64,000 nt of DNA, from positions 124,001 to 188,000 of the forward strand of contig NZ_JACOFX010000005.1 of assembly GCF_014284125.1 (NCBI RefSeq), read 5' to 3'. Numbering within the stretch: the first letter of the stretch is position 1; each line of letters begins with the position of its first letter. The translations under genes and the position numbers were made by a program. A model generated the notes under the pieces. The model was not told the DNA's origin. It did not search any database and worked only from the letters and a program-made list of their open reading frames with translations. The DNA is from Undibacterium umbellatum (lineage in GTDB: Bacteria; Pseudomonadota; Gammaproteobacteria; Burkholderiales; Burkholderiaceae_D). Shown one piece after another: positions 6,573 through 14,370 of the stretch.

Positions 6573-9374
6573 TTAAAACTTATGTTCCACCGACAGTTTC
6601 AACACACGTCCACGCAAAGGCAAAGAACTGCCTGGGCGCATTTGCATGACGGTGTCGCGGTTGAAGACGTTGAACAGGTTCATGGTCAGCAAGGTGTTTT
6701 TCCAGCCTTTGTAGTTCAGCGAGAAATCCACTGTGGTGTCGGCAGCGATCTTGCACTGGTCGGCAGCGATACCGCGGTCGCTACAGCCTTGTTCGGTGTT
6801 GGCGCTGTCCAGGTCACCCCAGCTCAATGTTGTGCCGCTGGTGTAGTAGATACGGGTGCCTGCGTTCCAGTCGCCTCTGGCCCAGCCCAGTTTGGCAATG
6901 GCGCGAATTTTTGGTACACCGCGACGGCCTACATAGTTTTCGCTATAGTCATTGGTGAATGAACTCCAGCTACGGTAGTCGGTCTGGTAATTCATTTCCA
7001 GGCCGGTATTGAGTTTGCCTGCTTCACCCAGATTCCATTTGCTGTTAACATCCACATCGACACCGGCGACCTTGGTCTTGGTCAGGTTGGCATATTGCGC
7101 ACCGATGGTGGCGATAGGGCCAATGGCAAAGCCCAGGGGTTTGCCAGCCAACTCAGATGCACGCTGTGCCAGATCAATGTCTTGGGTCGTCATTGCACCA
7201 CGTTCAACCAGGCCTGCTTTCTTGTCTTCATTGGCCAGGGTTTCGTCTACACCAAGTACAGAGATTTCATCGCGGCGCTTGATGCTGTAGTAATCGATGG
7301 TGATGCTGGTGTCTTTGCTGGCTTGCAAGACCAGACCCAGGGTGATGCTGTTTGATTTTTCTGGTTTCAAGTCCTTGTTCGGCAAAACACGCGCCGGGAA
7401 ACTGACCGAGCAACCGAGGTTGTAGGCAGTGCTGGCATTTGCCTGGTCGATAGCGTTGCCTTTTTTCAAGGCGTCTGACATTTGTGTCGCCATCGAGCAG
7501 CGTTTTGGATCAAGGTAACCATTATTGAACCAGGATGCACCGCCATTACCTGTTTCTGGCAAGCTAGGTGCGCGGAAGCCTTCTGCTGCCGTGCCGCGCA
7601 ACATCAGAAAATCTGTGGCCTTATAGGACAGCCCCAGTTTTGGCACGACGGCAGCCTCCGTCGTTCCTGATTTGTCCGCACGCAGGGCAAAACTGCCTTC
7701 CAGCTGTTTGGTGAACGGGGCGTTCAATTCGGCAAATGCGGCACTGACATTGCGTGAGCCTTGTATCGATACACCGCTGAATTGCACGATTTGTGCATTC
7801 AAGACATTGTCGCTGCTGGCTTGTTCAAATGTTTCGCGGCGCAGGTCGAAACCGGTTGCCAGTTGCAAAGGGCCGCCGCTCAATGCCATCAGTTCACGCG
7901 AGGCCTTGAAGTCAAAAAAGGTTTGTGTCGATGTGCCATGTGATCCCATTTCCGGGAACATCTTGTCAAGCACCGCCTGCGAGTTGGTCGCACCAAATTT
8001 GTATTCACCCTTGACGATGGCATCGTGATAGCCATAACGATCACGGTACAGACGTTGTTTCTGGGTAGCGGTAGAACTCATCCTGCCGATAGCACTATCC
8101 CATTCCCAGCCAAAGTGATTACCTTCCAGTCCCACTACGACGCGATATTGCCTGGCTTCACCGACATTTTTGAACATTTCGGGGTTATCAGCAAAGCGAT
8201 AATTCAAGCCTACCGGGAAGGAGTAAGGATTGAAGGCATGGCCGACTGGCAGTTGCGGGTCTGTGAAGTATTGCATCTGCCCCTTGATGGAGTCATACCA
8301 GGTCAGCGGTACGCCTGTGATATTACTGCGAGGGACGGAGGTGTAATAAGTGCTCTTGGTGTTCGAGAAATTGACTTCAGCAAAACCGCTGAGATTTTCA
8401 CCCAGCTTTTTCTTGCCCATGCTGAAAAAGGCAATACGGTCCGCAGCAGGATTGGCATCACTGTCTTTCCAGTAGTCATAGCGGCACAAGCCACCGATCA
8501 GCAATTCTGGTGCGCAACCAGGGGCAGCGGTGGTGAAGGATTTGCCCGCCAGGGTTTTGTCAGCATAATTGGCTGGGTAGCGGCCAGTATAGTTGCCTGG
8601 ATAGGCACCAGTAGACAGGGCGGCACGATCCGGGTTCATTTTCAGGTACCAGTCCGGCAGCATGCCAAAGACATCGCGGTCCTTGTAGGCACCACGATGA
8701 TAAGCCTCAAGGTGGCCGAACACATTGTAGCCATCTTTCTCATAATCACCTGTACCCATGGTGATGGAGGCAGTCTGGGATTTGTTCAGCATGCTGTTAC
8801 GCAGCGATTGCTGGGCGCTGGCATTCAGGGTCACGCCCTTGAAGTCCTTGCGGGTGATGATGTTGATCACGCCTGCAACAGCATCGGAACCATACACCGC
8901 CGAGGCACCATCTTTCAGAATTTCTATGCGGTCTATTGCATTGGCCGGGATGGCATCAATGTTGACGAAAGTAGCCTGCAGGCCATCGGCAAAGCCATAG
9001 CTGGGCAAGCGCCGGCCATTCAACAAAGTCAAGGTGGCAGACAAGCCAAGATTACGCAAGGACACGCCGGATGCTCCACTGGCCCAGGAATTGGCACCAC
9101 CCAGATCACTAATGGCGGTGCGGTCATTATTGCTGAGGTTATCGAGGATATCCTTGACGGTATTGGCACCGCTGTCCATGATTTCCTGACGAGTCAGGAT
9201 CTGTACCGGGGATGCAGTTTCACTGTCCAGGCGTTTGATATTCGAGCCGGTCACGACCACTTTTTGTACAGGTGCAGCATCTTGTGCATAGCTGCTTTGC
9301 AATCCCATCAGTGCCAGAGAAATGGCTAGTGCGGATTTTTTCATATCGGGTAGTTTTTTCAAAATATGCTCCAT
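6573..9374 (-). CDS. TonB-dependent outer-membrane receptor
   Basis: About 933 residues. A signal peptide ending ...LQSSYA precedes a plug domain with KVVVTGSNI, the LLNGRRLPSYG segment, IDRIEILKDGASAVYGSDA and GVINIITRKDF, all diagnostic of TonB receptors, then a long beta-barrel ending in F (LKLSVEHKF). No TonB-box partner, STN domain or linked regulator is visible, so the substrate is unknown. It is divergent from a collagenase-like lipoprotein gene across ~400 bases, hinting at peptide uptake (inference). ATG 9374 is used; ATG 9344 would also leave a good signal peptide. Neither has a clear ribosome binding site, and the open frame upstream to 9590 lacks signal-peptide character. Confidence 0.88.
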   Translation of the reverse strand: MEHILKKLPDMKKSALAISLALMGLQSSYAQDAAPVQKVVVTGSNIKRLDSETASPVQILTRQEIMDSGANTVKDILDNLSNNDRTAISDLGGANSWASGASGVSLRNLGLSATLTLLNGRRLPSYGFADGLQATFVNIDAIPANAIDRIEILKDGASAVYGSDAVAGVINIITRKDFKGVTLNASAQQSLRNSMLNKSQTASITMGTGDYEKDGYNVFGHLEAYHRGAYKDRDVFGMLPDWYLKMNPDRAALSTGAYPGNYTGRYPANYADKTLAGKSFTTAAPGCAPELLIGGLCRYDYWKDSDANPAADRIAFFSMGKKKLGENLSGFAEVNFSNTKSTYYTSVPRSNITGVPLTWYDSIKGQMQYFTDPQLPVGHAFNPYSFPVGLNYRFADNPEMFKNVGEARQYRVVVGLEGNHFGWEWDSAIGRMSSTATQKQRLYRDRYGYHDAIVKGEYKFGATNSQAVLDKMFPEMGSHGTSTQTFFDFKASRELMALSGGPLQLATGFDLRRETFEQASSDNVLNAQIVQFSGVSIQGSRNVSAAFAELNAPFTKQLEGSFALRADKSGTTEAAVVPKLGLSYKATDFLMLRGTAAEGFRAPSLPETGNGGASWFNNGYLDPKRCSMATQMSDALKKGNAIDQANASTAYNLGCSVSFPARVLPNKDLKPEKSNSITLGLVLQASKDTSITIDYYSIKRRDEISVLGVDETLANEDKKAGLVERGAMTTQDIDLAQRASELAGKPLGFAIGPIATIGAQYANLTKTKVAGVDVDVNSKWNLGEAGKLNTGLEMNYQTDYRSWSSFTNDYSENYVGRRGVPKIRAIAKLGWARGDWNAGTRIYYTSGTTLSWGDLDSANTEQGCSDRGIAADQCKIAADTTVDFSLNYKGWKNTLLTMNLFNVFNRDTVMQMRPGSSLPLRGRVLKLSVEHKF

Positions 9375-9772
9375 AGTTTTGAGGTCGCCCTCAGTCTCAC
9401 CATTCAATCCCTCGAATGAACAGCCACCTCCATTTCGGCACATAAGCCAGCGCTGAAATGGATATCTTCCGGGTCTGGCTCTTGCTTTTCTATTGCCAGG
9501 CAAGGCCAGCCTTCTCTTTATCTTGGGCAAATCCATGTGCAGTTTTTCACGCCGCACCGTTAGTGCAGTAGTGCTTTTCGCTGCTGACATGTATTGCTGC
9601 TCGCCACCGGAATCGATACAGGAAATAAGGAATGTAAATTCCGGCGGGACTCAAATGTACCAATATAAATATATTTAAGGTATATTAATAAAATATTTTC
9701 GACATATTTACAACGAACCGATATCAAGATATAAATCTTGTTTGCAATAGAGAAATGAAAAAGGAGACAGAG
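9375..9772. other. Divergent intergenic region, TonB receptor / collagenase-like gene
   Basis: 398 bases without a supported gene. The right half (about 9655-9760) is strongly AT-rich and likely holds the promoters. It includes an inverted repeat CAAGAT-ATAA-ATCTTG at 9725-9740, 32 bases before the chosen collagenase start, which could be an operator. I see no clean -35/-10 pair. Confidence 0.4.
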
Positions 9773-10678
9773 TTGAAAATCAGAAATAGCGGCGCGCTGG
9801 CATTGATGGTGATGTCAGCAGCTGGACTGACAGCTTGCAGTACCAATCCATCACAAAAGATCAGTGAGCGTGACCAGCAAATACAAAAAGTGTTGACGCA
9901 TGTGCACCAGTGCAGTCCAACGCTAAGCCTGCGTTCGCAGGCATTGACAGCGGAAGATGAAAGTAAGTCTTGCCAGATGCTGGGGGCGCTGGAGCGGCAG
10001 TTTCATGGCATCTTCGGTACTGCAGGCAAACCAGTCAGAGATGATGGCAACAGCAGCCTGAGAGCAAATATTTATCAGTCCAAAGAAGACTATCAAAAAT
10101 ATGCGCCCCAGCATTTTGATATGCCGACCGATAATGGTGGCATGTATCTGGAGGGTTACCCTGAGCGTTTGGGTAACCAGGCAGAGTTTGTCGCCAACCA
10201 GAAAAAAGATGGTAGCATCCTCAATCTGGGTCATGAATATGTGCATTATCTCGATGGCCGCTTTAATCTGTATGGCGACTTTTGCGCCAACCTGCACGAC
10301 TCGCATGCGCCGCCAGAAAACTGCGCCAAGCCTGCGCCGCTGACGCCTTACCTGGTATGGTGGACCGAGGGCATCGCTGAGTATGTCTCCAAGGGAAAGG
10401 ATAATCCGGCGGCTATCAAGGCTGCTACTGAAAAGACCTATGCATTGAGCCAGTTATTCGACACCGGCTATGAAAACAATAATGGCACGGCCAGGATATA
10501 TAGCTGGGGTTATCTGGCGGTACGTTTCATGATGGAAAAACACAGGCCAAAGATAGATCAGATGCTGGTGTTTACCCGTAGCGGTGATTATCCGCGCTAT
10601 CAATCCCTGGTCAGGTCCTGGGGCACGAGCATGGATGAAGAATTTGCAACATGGCTCGAGAGTCTGAGCAAAACTTAG
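9773..10678 (+). CDS. Short M9-like collagenase/metallopeptidase lipoprotein
   Basis: A 301-residue predicted lipoprotein (lipobox LTAC about 20 residues in) with the zinc site of microbial collagenases: HEYVHYLDGRFNLYG supplies two His ligands and the catalytic Glu, and WWTEGIAEYV supplies the third ligand about 45 residues later. It covers only the catalytic subdomain; classical M9 collagenases are two to three times longer with activator and PKD/collagen-binding domains, absent here. TTG 9773 is chosen as start because AAGGAGA lies five bases upstream and the product begins with a clean signal peptide; ATG 9755 in the same frame lacks a good site. Substrate unproven. Confidence 0.75.
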   Translation: MKIRNSGALALMVMSAAGLTACSTNPSQKISERDQQIQKVLTHVHQCSPTLSLRSQALTAEDESKSCQMLGALERQFHGIFGTAGKPVRDDGNSSLRANIYQSKEDYQKYAPQHFDMPTDNGGMYLEGYPERLGNQAEFVANQKKDGSILNLGHEYVHYLDGRFNLYGDFCANLHDSHAPPENCAKPAPLTPYLVWWTEGIAEYVSKGKDNPAAIKAATEKTYALSQLFDTGYENNNGTARIYSWGYLAVRFMMEKHRPKIDQMLVFTRSGDYPRYQSLVRSWGTSMDEEFATWLESLSKT

Positions 10679-10684
10679 CGGCAA

Positions 10685-10722
10685 AAAATGAAGCCGGGCA
10701 CTCGCGCCCGGTTTCATTTTTA
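10685..10722 (+). terminator. Rho-independent terminator after collagenase-like gene
   Basis: AAAATGAAGCCGGGC (10685-10699) pairs with GCCCGGTTTCATTTT (10706-10720) with one G-T pair around a 6-base loop, with T residues at the end. Flanking A and T tracts mean it can also act for the convergent cupredoxin operon. Confidence 0.8.
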
Positions 10723-10745
10723 TTACTGCATCTATAGTTATCAGC

Positions 10746-11393
10746 CTATTTTGACTTTCTAGGCGCAGGCACAAAATCAAATTGCCACTTGACTGGTGCG
10801 GACTGATCACTAACTTTGACAGTCTGGCTCAGTGGTGGTTTGATACTGCCCATATTGGGATGCCAGGCTTTGACCTCGTAATTACCTTCCGGCAGTTTAT
10901 CCAGCATGGCTGTACCACTCTGGTCAGTCTTGACAAAATAAGGCGTGTCCAGCACCAATACATAAGCGCGCATCCAGTTATGCAAGAGGCAGTAGACGAT
11001 GACGATGCCTGGCTTGTCGAAGATGACGGGTGGTGGAACCACGCCACGTTCATAGGTCTTGATTTCAAACTCCTTGGCTGCCGAGAAGGATTTCACATGG
11101 TGCTCCATCTTGTCGTAGTTGGGAAACTTGACTTGCGAGCCTGTGTGTATTGCCGTCACATACGGTGAAAACTGCATATCGTTTTGCGATATTGTTGCTT
11201 CGGTTTTTTCTGAGGGTGGCAAGGGCATACCTATCGGTGTTGCATACACGACGACATCACTCATGGCATTGCCATTTTTATCGACCGCCTGGAAATTCAG
11301 TTTGGCTGCATGCGCCTGCATGGGCGAGCTTACTGCCAGCGTCATCGCCAGGGCGAATAGGGCAGGAAACTTTTGCATAAATAATAGTTTCAT
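10746..11393 (-). CDS. Exported cupredoxin-like copper protein (plastocyanin/methylamine-utilisation type)
   Basis: A 215-residue protein with signal peptide (cleavage near MQAHAA). After an N-terminal beta domain (VVVYATP) it carries a type-1 copper signature: a His in KMEHHVKSF and the Cys-His-Met cluster CLLHNWM. A carboxypeptidase-regulatory-like beta domain follows (YFVKTDQSGTAMLDKLPEGNY). It probably carries electrons or senses copper in the periplasm. ATG 11393 has AGGA seven bases upstream; the frame is open to 11420, where ATG would overlap the globin stop by four bases. Last gene of the DUF3034-globin operon; a paralogue with the same fold is at 19996-20619. Confidence 0.8.
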   Translation of the reverse strand: MKLLFMQKFPALFALAMTLAVSSPMQAHAAKLNFQAVDKNGNAMSDVVVYATPIGMPLPPSEKTEATISQNDMQFSPYVTAIHTGSQVKFPNYDKMEHHVKSFSAAKEFEIKTYERGVVPPPVIFDKPGIVIVYCLLHNWMRAYVLVLDTPYFVKTDQSGTAMLDKLPEGNYEVKAWHPNMGSIKPPLSQTVKVSDQSAPVKWQFDFVPAPRKSK

Positions 11394-11416
11394 TATTTTT
11401 CCTGTCGTTACATTAT

Positions 11417-11857
11417 TCATTTGGTGACGATCGGCCGCTGCATAGGTGCCAGCCTGGCAATCAGCTTGTTTTGCACTGATGATGGCACATCATGCTTTTC
11501 CATGGCGATTTGCAAGTCTTCCGCCAGGGCGTTGAAATGAGCGTTTGTCACCTGCATATCCTTGTGCGCTTCATACATGTCGCGGCCACTGTATTTGCAA
11601 GGACCTCCACTGAGTTCGCAGAATTGTTCGGTCAGCAAGCTGGCCAGTCTTTCCGTATCGGTATCCTTGAATGCTTTGTTGATACGGGCATCTTCCAGCA
11701 CGATGGTAATAAAAGAATTGACGAAAGTGCTGATACCGGTTTTACCTCCCAGGCTCTGATACAGTGCGTCGTTACCACTTTGTGCATGGGCAGACAAGCT
11801 GGCAAGCAAGAAGAGGCTGACAGTGATTTTGCTGATACGGGAAAGCATAGTGTTCAT
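11417..11857 (-). CDS. Exported group-1 truncated haemoglobin (copy B)
   Basis: A 146-residue protein: Sec signal peptide (to ...SLSAHAQ) followed by a 2-on-2 globin. LYQSLGGKTGI opens helix A, the ...LTEQFCELSGGPCKYSGRDM region covers helix E, and the His of YEAHKDM is the expected proximal haem ligand. By eye, the helix-B position normally holding the ligand-stabilising Tyr is Ile (segment SFITIVLED). Truncated globins are usually cytosolic, so export is notable. It lies 39 bases after a DUF3034 gene and just before the cupredoxin gene. About half its residues match copy A at 12916-13353. Role in O2/NO binding or redox chemistry is inferred. Confidence 0.8.
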   Translation of the reverse strand: MNTMLSRISKITVSLFLLASLSAHAQSGNDALYQSLGGKTGISTFVNSFITIVLEDARINKAFKDTDTERLASLLTEQFCELSGGPCKYSGRDMYEAHKDMQVTNAHFNALAEDLQIAMEKHDVPSSVQNKLIARLAPMQRPIVTK

Positions 11858-11896
11858 GACGTGATCTTTCTATAATTTGTAGCTGTCTATGGAGGC

Positions 11897-12802
11897 TCAG
11901 AATCCGGCTTGCAGGGACAAATACCAGCCACGCTGATTTTTTGGATTGAAGATAGTGATATCGCCCAGGGTTGCATAGGCAGCCGTGACAGACAGATTCT
12001 TGCTCGGGAACCAGGCGACAAAGACGTCGTAGTAGTCTTTTTCATTGTCGACGCTGAGATTGCGCGGTTTCATGCGATATTCCGCACCGATGGCCAGTTT
12101 GCGGTTCAGCAGATAAGCGACCGAGGTTTCCAGCATGGGTTTATAGCTATCCTTCTTGTCGCCACCAAAGCCCAGTATGCCCATCTGGTTGGCTTTGGTC
12201 ATGCGCAAGGTACCGTTCAGCAGCAGACTTTGCTCCAGCAGGATTTTGGTTGCTGAGACATAGTAGTCAACGCCGCTGTCGTCCTTGGCACCCAGTTGTT
12301 TGACATTCGTCACACCCAGGGCGCCCAGACCGCCTATGCCTTTATTGCGCTTGTACATAGCACCGACAGCAATTTGTGGCATCCAGCTACCTTGGTCGTA
12401 CACGGCGTCACCAGCGACTTTGACTTTGACACCAAAAATATCCTGTTTGATATTCAAGGCATTCAGGGGCGCGAGTGAACCTGTAAATTCCTGGCTGGCC
12501 AGTGACAACTCTACCAGGTCAGCGATACCAACTGCCACACCATAGGCCCTTAGACTGTAATCCTGAGTATTGACCTGGGTGTAATGAGCGTTGGCACCAT
12601 AGCTGTCGCGCGTACCGTAGCCTGTAATGAGTGCCCATGGGGTCAAACCGCCACCGCCGGCACCTTCAAGCTGGCTGACTCCGCCAGTGGCGGTAAGTTT
12701 CCCCATGTCGGGTTTCAACATATCCTGAGCCTGAGCGACGTGCATACAGGTAGTGCTAATCCCCAGCAGTGTCAGGGTAAGGATCTTGTTCTTCATTTGC
12801 AT
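11897..12802 (-). CDS. DUF3034 outer-membrane beta-barrel protein (copy B)
   Basis: A 301-residue protein with signal peptide (to ...HVAQAQD) and a chain of amphipathic strands ending in WYLSLQAGF, the C-terminal aromatic typical of outer-membrane barrels. Conserved stretches such as LEGAGGGGLTPWA, GVDYYVSATK and LGFGGDK mark the DUF3034 family, whose function is unknown. Three ATGs cluster at 12805, 12802 and 12796; 12802 lies five bases after AGGAG. It is the second of two paralogues in this operon (the other at 13364-14269), both followed by a globin gene, which suggests barrel and globin work together. Confidence 0.82.
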   Translation of the reverse strand: MQMKNKILTLTLLGISTTCMHVAQAQDMLKPDMGKLTATGGVSQLEGAGGGGLTPWALITGYGTRDSYGANAHYTQVNTQDYSLRAYGVAVGIADLVELSLASQEFTGSLAPLNALNIKQDIFGVKVKVAGDAVYDQGSWMPQIAVGAMYKRNKGIGGLGALGVTNVKQLGAKDDSGVDYYVSATKILLEQSLLLNGTLRMTKANQMGILGFGGDKKDSYKPMLETSVAYLLNRKLAIGAEYRMKPRNLSVDNEKDYYDVFVAWFPSKNLSVTAAYATLGDITIFNPKNQRGWYLSLQAGF

Positions 12803-12915
12803 CATATCTCCTCTTGTTTAAGCGGCAATGTCGCACGGAAAACCGTGCACCTGCTTTTTGTACGTGGGCTACTGAAAATCAGATTCAGATTTGATGCAAG
12901 AAATAGGAAAAAATC

Positions 12916-13353
12916 TCAGGGCCGGGTTTGGGGCATAACGATATCGCGTTTCATCGGTGCCAGTTTCGCCATCAGGCGATTCTGGGTGGCAGGGGGGATC
13001 GCCAGTTTATCCATGGCGATTTGCACATCTTCAGCCATTGCATAAAATTGCGCGGCATTGATGCCCAGGCCCTGATGCACGGTTTTCATATCGTCGCCCG
13101 TGTATTTGCAGGGGCCGGCACTGATGACACAAAATTGCTCTTTCAGTAACTGTGCCAGTCTGGGGATATTGGTCTCCTTGAACGAGGCTTTGATACGCTC
13201 ATCCTGCAGGATGATGAGCAGACTTTCATCGACTATCTGGCTGATACCAGCTTCACTTCCCAAATCCTGAAACAAACTGGCTGGACCGGATTGGGCATAA
13301 ACTGCAGTATTGAAGGTTAATAAAGTCACCAGAATGCAAGTGTGTATTTTCAT
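12916..13353 (-). CDS. Exported group-1 truncated haemoglobin (copy A)
   Basis: A 145-residue globin with signal peptide (to ...TAVYAQ). Features match copy B: LFQDLGSEAGI at the start, LKEQFCVISAGPCKYTGDDM, and the likely proximal His in TVHQGLGI. The helix-B Tyr of canonical group-1 globins is again missing (segment ESLLIILQDE), replaced by Leu. ATG 13353 is preceded by a purine-rich GAGAAG and begins the signal peptide; the frame is open to 13443 inside the upstream gene. It starts 10 bases after the first DUF3034 gene, and 113 bases separate it from the second DUF3034 start. Confidence 0.8.
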   Translation of the reverse strand: MKIHTCILVTLLTFNTAVYAQSGPASLFQDLGSEAGISQIVDESLLIILQDERIKASFKETNIPRLAQLLKEQFCVISAGPCKYTGDDMKTVHQGLGINAAQFYAMAEDVQIAMDKLAIPPATQNRLMAKLAPMKRDIVMPQTRP

Positions 13354-13363
13354 GCGTATCTTC

Positions 13364-14269
13364 TCACTGGCCAATTTGTAGCGACAGATACCAGCCGCGC
13401 TGGTTTTTCGGATTGAAGACTGTGATGTCACCCAGATGCGCATAGGCCAGGGTCAGTGAAACTGACTTGCTGGGGAACCAGGCCAGGAAAGCATCGTAAT
13501 ACGCTTTTTCGTTATCGACTGCAAGATTTTGTGGCTTGCTGCGATATTCCACGCCAGCAACCAGCTTGCGGTTGATCAGATAGCCAAGCGAAACCTCAGG
13601 CAAGAGCTGGTAGCCTTTGCGCTTGTCGCCACCAAAACCCAGCAAGCCCATCTGGTTTGCTTTACTCAGGCGCAAAGTACCATTCACAAGCAGGCTATGT
13701 TCCAGTAGCAGCTTGGTGGCAGACAGGTAGTAATCCACGCCGCTATCATCCACAGCGCCAAGTTGTTTGACGTTGGTGATTCCCAGAGCTTCCAGGCCCT
13801 GGACTGCGTGATTACGTTTATACATGGCACCGATGGCGACTTGGGGTTGCCAGCTATCCTGGTCAGTGACCAGGTCACCGGCAATTTTGAGTTTGATACC
13901 GACGATATCCTGTTGCAATTCCAACTGATCCAGTGGTGCCAGATTGCCGGTAAATTTCTGCTTTGCTAACGAAAATTCCAGTTTGTCAGCGATGCCTAAG
14001 GCGACACCGGTGGTTTGCAAGCGGTAATCCTGGGTAGCAACCTGGGTGATATGGGCATTCACGCCATAGCTGTCTTCACTGCCGTAGCCGGTGATCGTTG
14101 CCCAGGGTGTCAGCCCGCCGCCGCCGGCACCCTCCAGTTGTGTGACTCCAGCAGTTGCCAGCAGTCTGCCCTTGTCTGGCATGGGCAAGTGTTGAGCACT
14201 GGCCTGGTTGGCTGCTAGCAAACTGAGCAGAGCCAGGCTGGAAATGAGTCGTTGTAATAAGGGCTGCAT
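13364..14269 (-). CDS. DUF3034 outer-membrane beta-barrel protein (copy A)
   Basis: A 301-residue paralogue of the protein at 11897-12802, nearly identical in length, with long matching blocks (LEGAGGGGLTPWA, NPKNQRGWYLSLQ). Signal peptide ends near NQASAQ. It is the first gene of the minus-strand operon; a promoter candidate lies at 14336-14364 and ATG 14269 lacks an obvious ribosome binding site. The order barrel-globin-barrel-globin-cupredoxin shows that a two-gene unit was duplicated in tandem. Function unknown; a barrel exporting or binding a small ligand at the outer membrane is one possibility. Confidence 0.82.
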   Translation of the reverse strand: MQPLLQRLISSLALLSLLAANQASAQHLPMPDKGRLLATAGVTQLEGAGGGGLTPWATITGYGSEDSYGVNAHITQVATQDYRLQTTGVALGIADKLEFSLAKQKFTGNLAPLDQLELQQDIVGIKLKIAGDLVTDQDSWQPQVAIGAMYKRNHAVQGLEALGITNVKQLGAVDDSGVDYYLSATKLLLEHSLLVNGTLRLSKANQMGLLGFGGDKRKGYQLLPEVSLGYLINRKLVAGVEYRSKPQNLAVDNEKAYYDAFLAWFPSKSVSLTLAYAHLGDITVFNPKNQRGWYLSLQIGQ

Positions 14270-14335
14270 GGGAGATCGTTACGGCTGATATTGATTGACC
14301 AGCATCTTGCTGGCAGAAAACCTGCGCAAGAGTTA

Positions 14336-14364
14336 TTTATACAAGCTGGACACGGCTTGCACAA
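14336..14364 (-). promoter_or_regulatory. Sigma70-like promoter of the DUF3034-globin-cupredoxin operon
   Basis: On the minus strand TTGTGC (14359-14364) and TATAAA (14336-14341) are separated by 17 bases, 67 bases before the first barrel gene and just after the TPR gene's stop. This would let the operon be transcribed independently of the TPR gene. Confidence 0.5.
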
Positions 14365-14370
14365 GTGGAA

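Noticed and set aside
6115..6649. Several small frames rich in Arg, Pro and Ser between the M24 and TonB genes.
   Set aside because: They are readings of non-coding hairpin repeats; similar translations are a common mis-annotation.
8025..9329. A 434-codon open frame on the plus strand opposite the TonB receptor gene.
   Set aside because: It is antisense to a well-supported receptor with signal peptide, plug and barrel, has no ribosome site and no recognisable domain; it arises from codon periodicity of the real gene.
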